A DNA stretch of 64,000 nt from Bacillota bacterium (GTDB taxonomy: Bacteria > Bacillota > Clostridia > Lachnospirales > CAG-274), in NCBI GenBank assembly GCA_017460805.1, contig JAFUAF010000052.1:1-64000 (forward strand). The letters are read 5' to 3'. Under the pieces are notes generated by a model, which had not been told where the DNA came from, searched no databases, and saw only the letters and a list, made by a program, of their open reading frames with translations. Numbering within the stretch: the first letter of the stretch is position 1; each line of letters starts with the position of its first letter. Made by a program: the position numbers and the translations under genes. This document shows positions 63,565-64,000 of the stretch, one piece after another.

Positions 63565-63709
63565 CCTTTTTCAGGGGAGCTGGCGCAGCTTGCTGCGACT
63601 GAGGGGTTTACGTAATGTGAACAGATAAAATCGTATTGTTTTGGCAGGCAGGAGAATAAACCCCTCCACCAAACTGCGTTTGGTCCCCCTCCCCTGAAAA
63701 AGGGGAGGC
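63559..63709. repeat. Large inverted repeat, same family as 3749-3858
   Basis: GGCTCCCCTTTTTCAGGGGAG at the left (21 bp, itself palindromic) is answered by CTCCCCTGAAAAAGGGGAGGC at the right. Next to the left arm CTGGCGC..GCGACTGAGGGG echoes the repeat inside the element at 3682-3908. The stretch up to 63789 has no supported gene. Confidence 0.7.
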
Positions 63710-63789
63710 GAGGAAGATACTGCGTTCAGCGTGCCTCGCGAAAAAGGAAGACAAGAAAGGTACTTCGTTCAACGGAAAGGGGCGGCTAT

Positions 63790-64000
63790 ATGCCAAAGCG
63801 CTTCAACAGTCATAAATACAACGGCGAAAACACCCAAAACGCAAAAAATCTTCGTCGAAATATGACGGAGCAGGAGCGAAAGCTCTGGTATTTATTCCTT
63901 AAAGACTATCCGGTCAAGTTTTACAGGCAGCGTATGATAGACAATTATATAGCGGATTTTTATTGCGCAAAAGCAAAATTGGCAATAGAACTTGATGGTT
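63790..64000 (+). CDS. DUF559 domain protein, N-terminal part (cut by the window end)
   Basis: Starts MPKRFNSHKYNGEN, with NLRRNMTEQERKLWYLFLKD and VKFYRQRMIDNYIADFYC, followed by AKLAIELDG. This is the start of the DUF559 family of very-short-patch-repair-like endonucleases (PD-(D/E)XK fold; the IADFYC and IELDG segments carry the Asp and Glu). These genes are often linked to mobile DNA and repeats. About 70 residues are inside the window; the family is about 120-130. The ribosome site is GGAAAGGGG. Confidence 0.85.
   Translation, partial: MPKRFNSHKYNGENTQNAKNLRRNMTEQERKLWYLFLKDYPVKFYRQRMIDNYIADFYCAKAKLAIELDG

Overview
The window looks like the chromosome of an anaerobic, Gram-positive Clostridia-type bacterium (probably a gut Eubacteriales/Oscillospirales relative). 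Evidence: AT-leaning DNA with consensus sigma-A promoters and strong AGGAGG ribosome sites, an SLH-anchored surface protein, dockerin-tailed secreted proteins, an O2-sensitive style APS reductase, and many Firmicutes-type short inverted-repeat elements. No rRNA, intact tRNA or CRISPR array was found; one decayed tRNA-Thr was.

Layout. 1-660: tandem repeats carrying a palindromic hairpin. 671-1720 (-): a secreted protein and a 44-aa peptide. 2086-14896 (+): a cell-wall polysaccharide locus (flippase, UDP-ManNAc dehydrogenase type enzyme, two GT4 glycosyltransferases, O-antigen-ligase type protein, CsaB pyruvyl transferase, TagA/WecG ManNAc transferase) interleaved with small membrane, secreted and pseudopilin-like proteins. 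15369-24408: a double-HTH regulator with a small dockerin protein, divergent from a 2,207-aa secreted protein. 24539-28353: decayed mobile DNA (Rpn/PD-(D/E)XK transposase copies, a beheaded relaxase, a beheaded serine resolvase). 28771-45553: two more giant surface proteins (2,301 and 2,837 aa) around a D-lactate dehydrogenase. 45567-49527: a MITE, a double-glycine leader peptide overlapping a degenerate Hpt gene, a broken transposase, an HTH protein, a Rep-recombinase chimera and an XRE regulator. 49576-59474: sulfate uptake and activation (sbp-cysT-cysW-cysA; aprA-aprB-cysD-cysN) next to a ruined sulfite-reductase-like gene. 59613-64000: a pdxS pseudogene with a MITE in codons 7-8, a serine-recombinase remnant, a DUF58 protein, glyA, a small unknown gene, repeats and a truncated DUF559 gene.

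How the parts fit. CsaB and TagA are the enzymes expected for a pyruvylated ManNAc-containing secondary cell-wall polymer, which is the known ligand of SLH domains; the 2,837-aa SLH protein in the same window could be displayed on it. The sulfur operon imports sulfate, makes APS with CysDN and reduces APS directly with an AprAB-like enzyme, with no PAPS step; the only sulfite-reductase-like gene visible is dead, so that step must be elsewhere if the pathway works.

The most distinctive observations are the promoter-MITE-giant gene arrangement seen twice, the TTAA-flanked MITE that interrupts pdxS with its empty site reconstructable by eye, the double-glycine peptide overlapping an Hpt gene whose phospho-accepting His is Arg, a protein built of about three pseudopilin-like modules inside the polymer locus, and the fusion of a Rep-like protein to a headless serine recombinase. 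All functions are read from sequence alone; nothing was searched.
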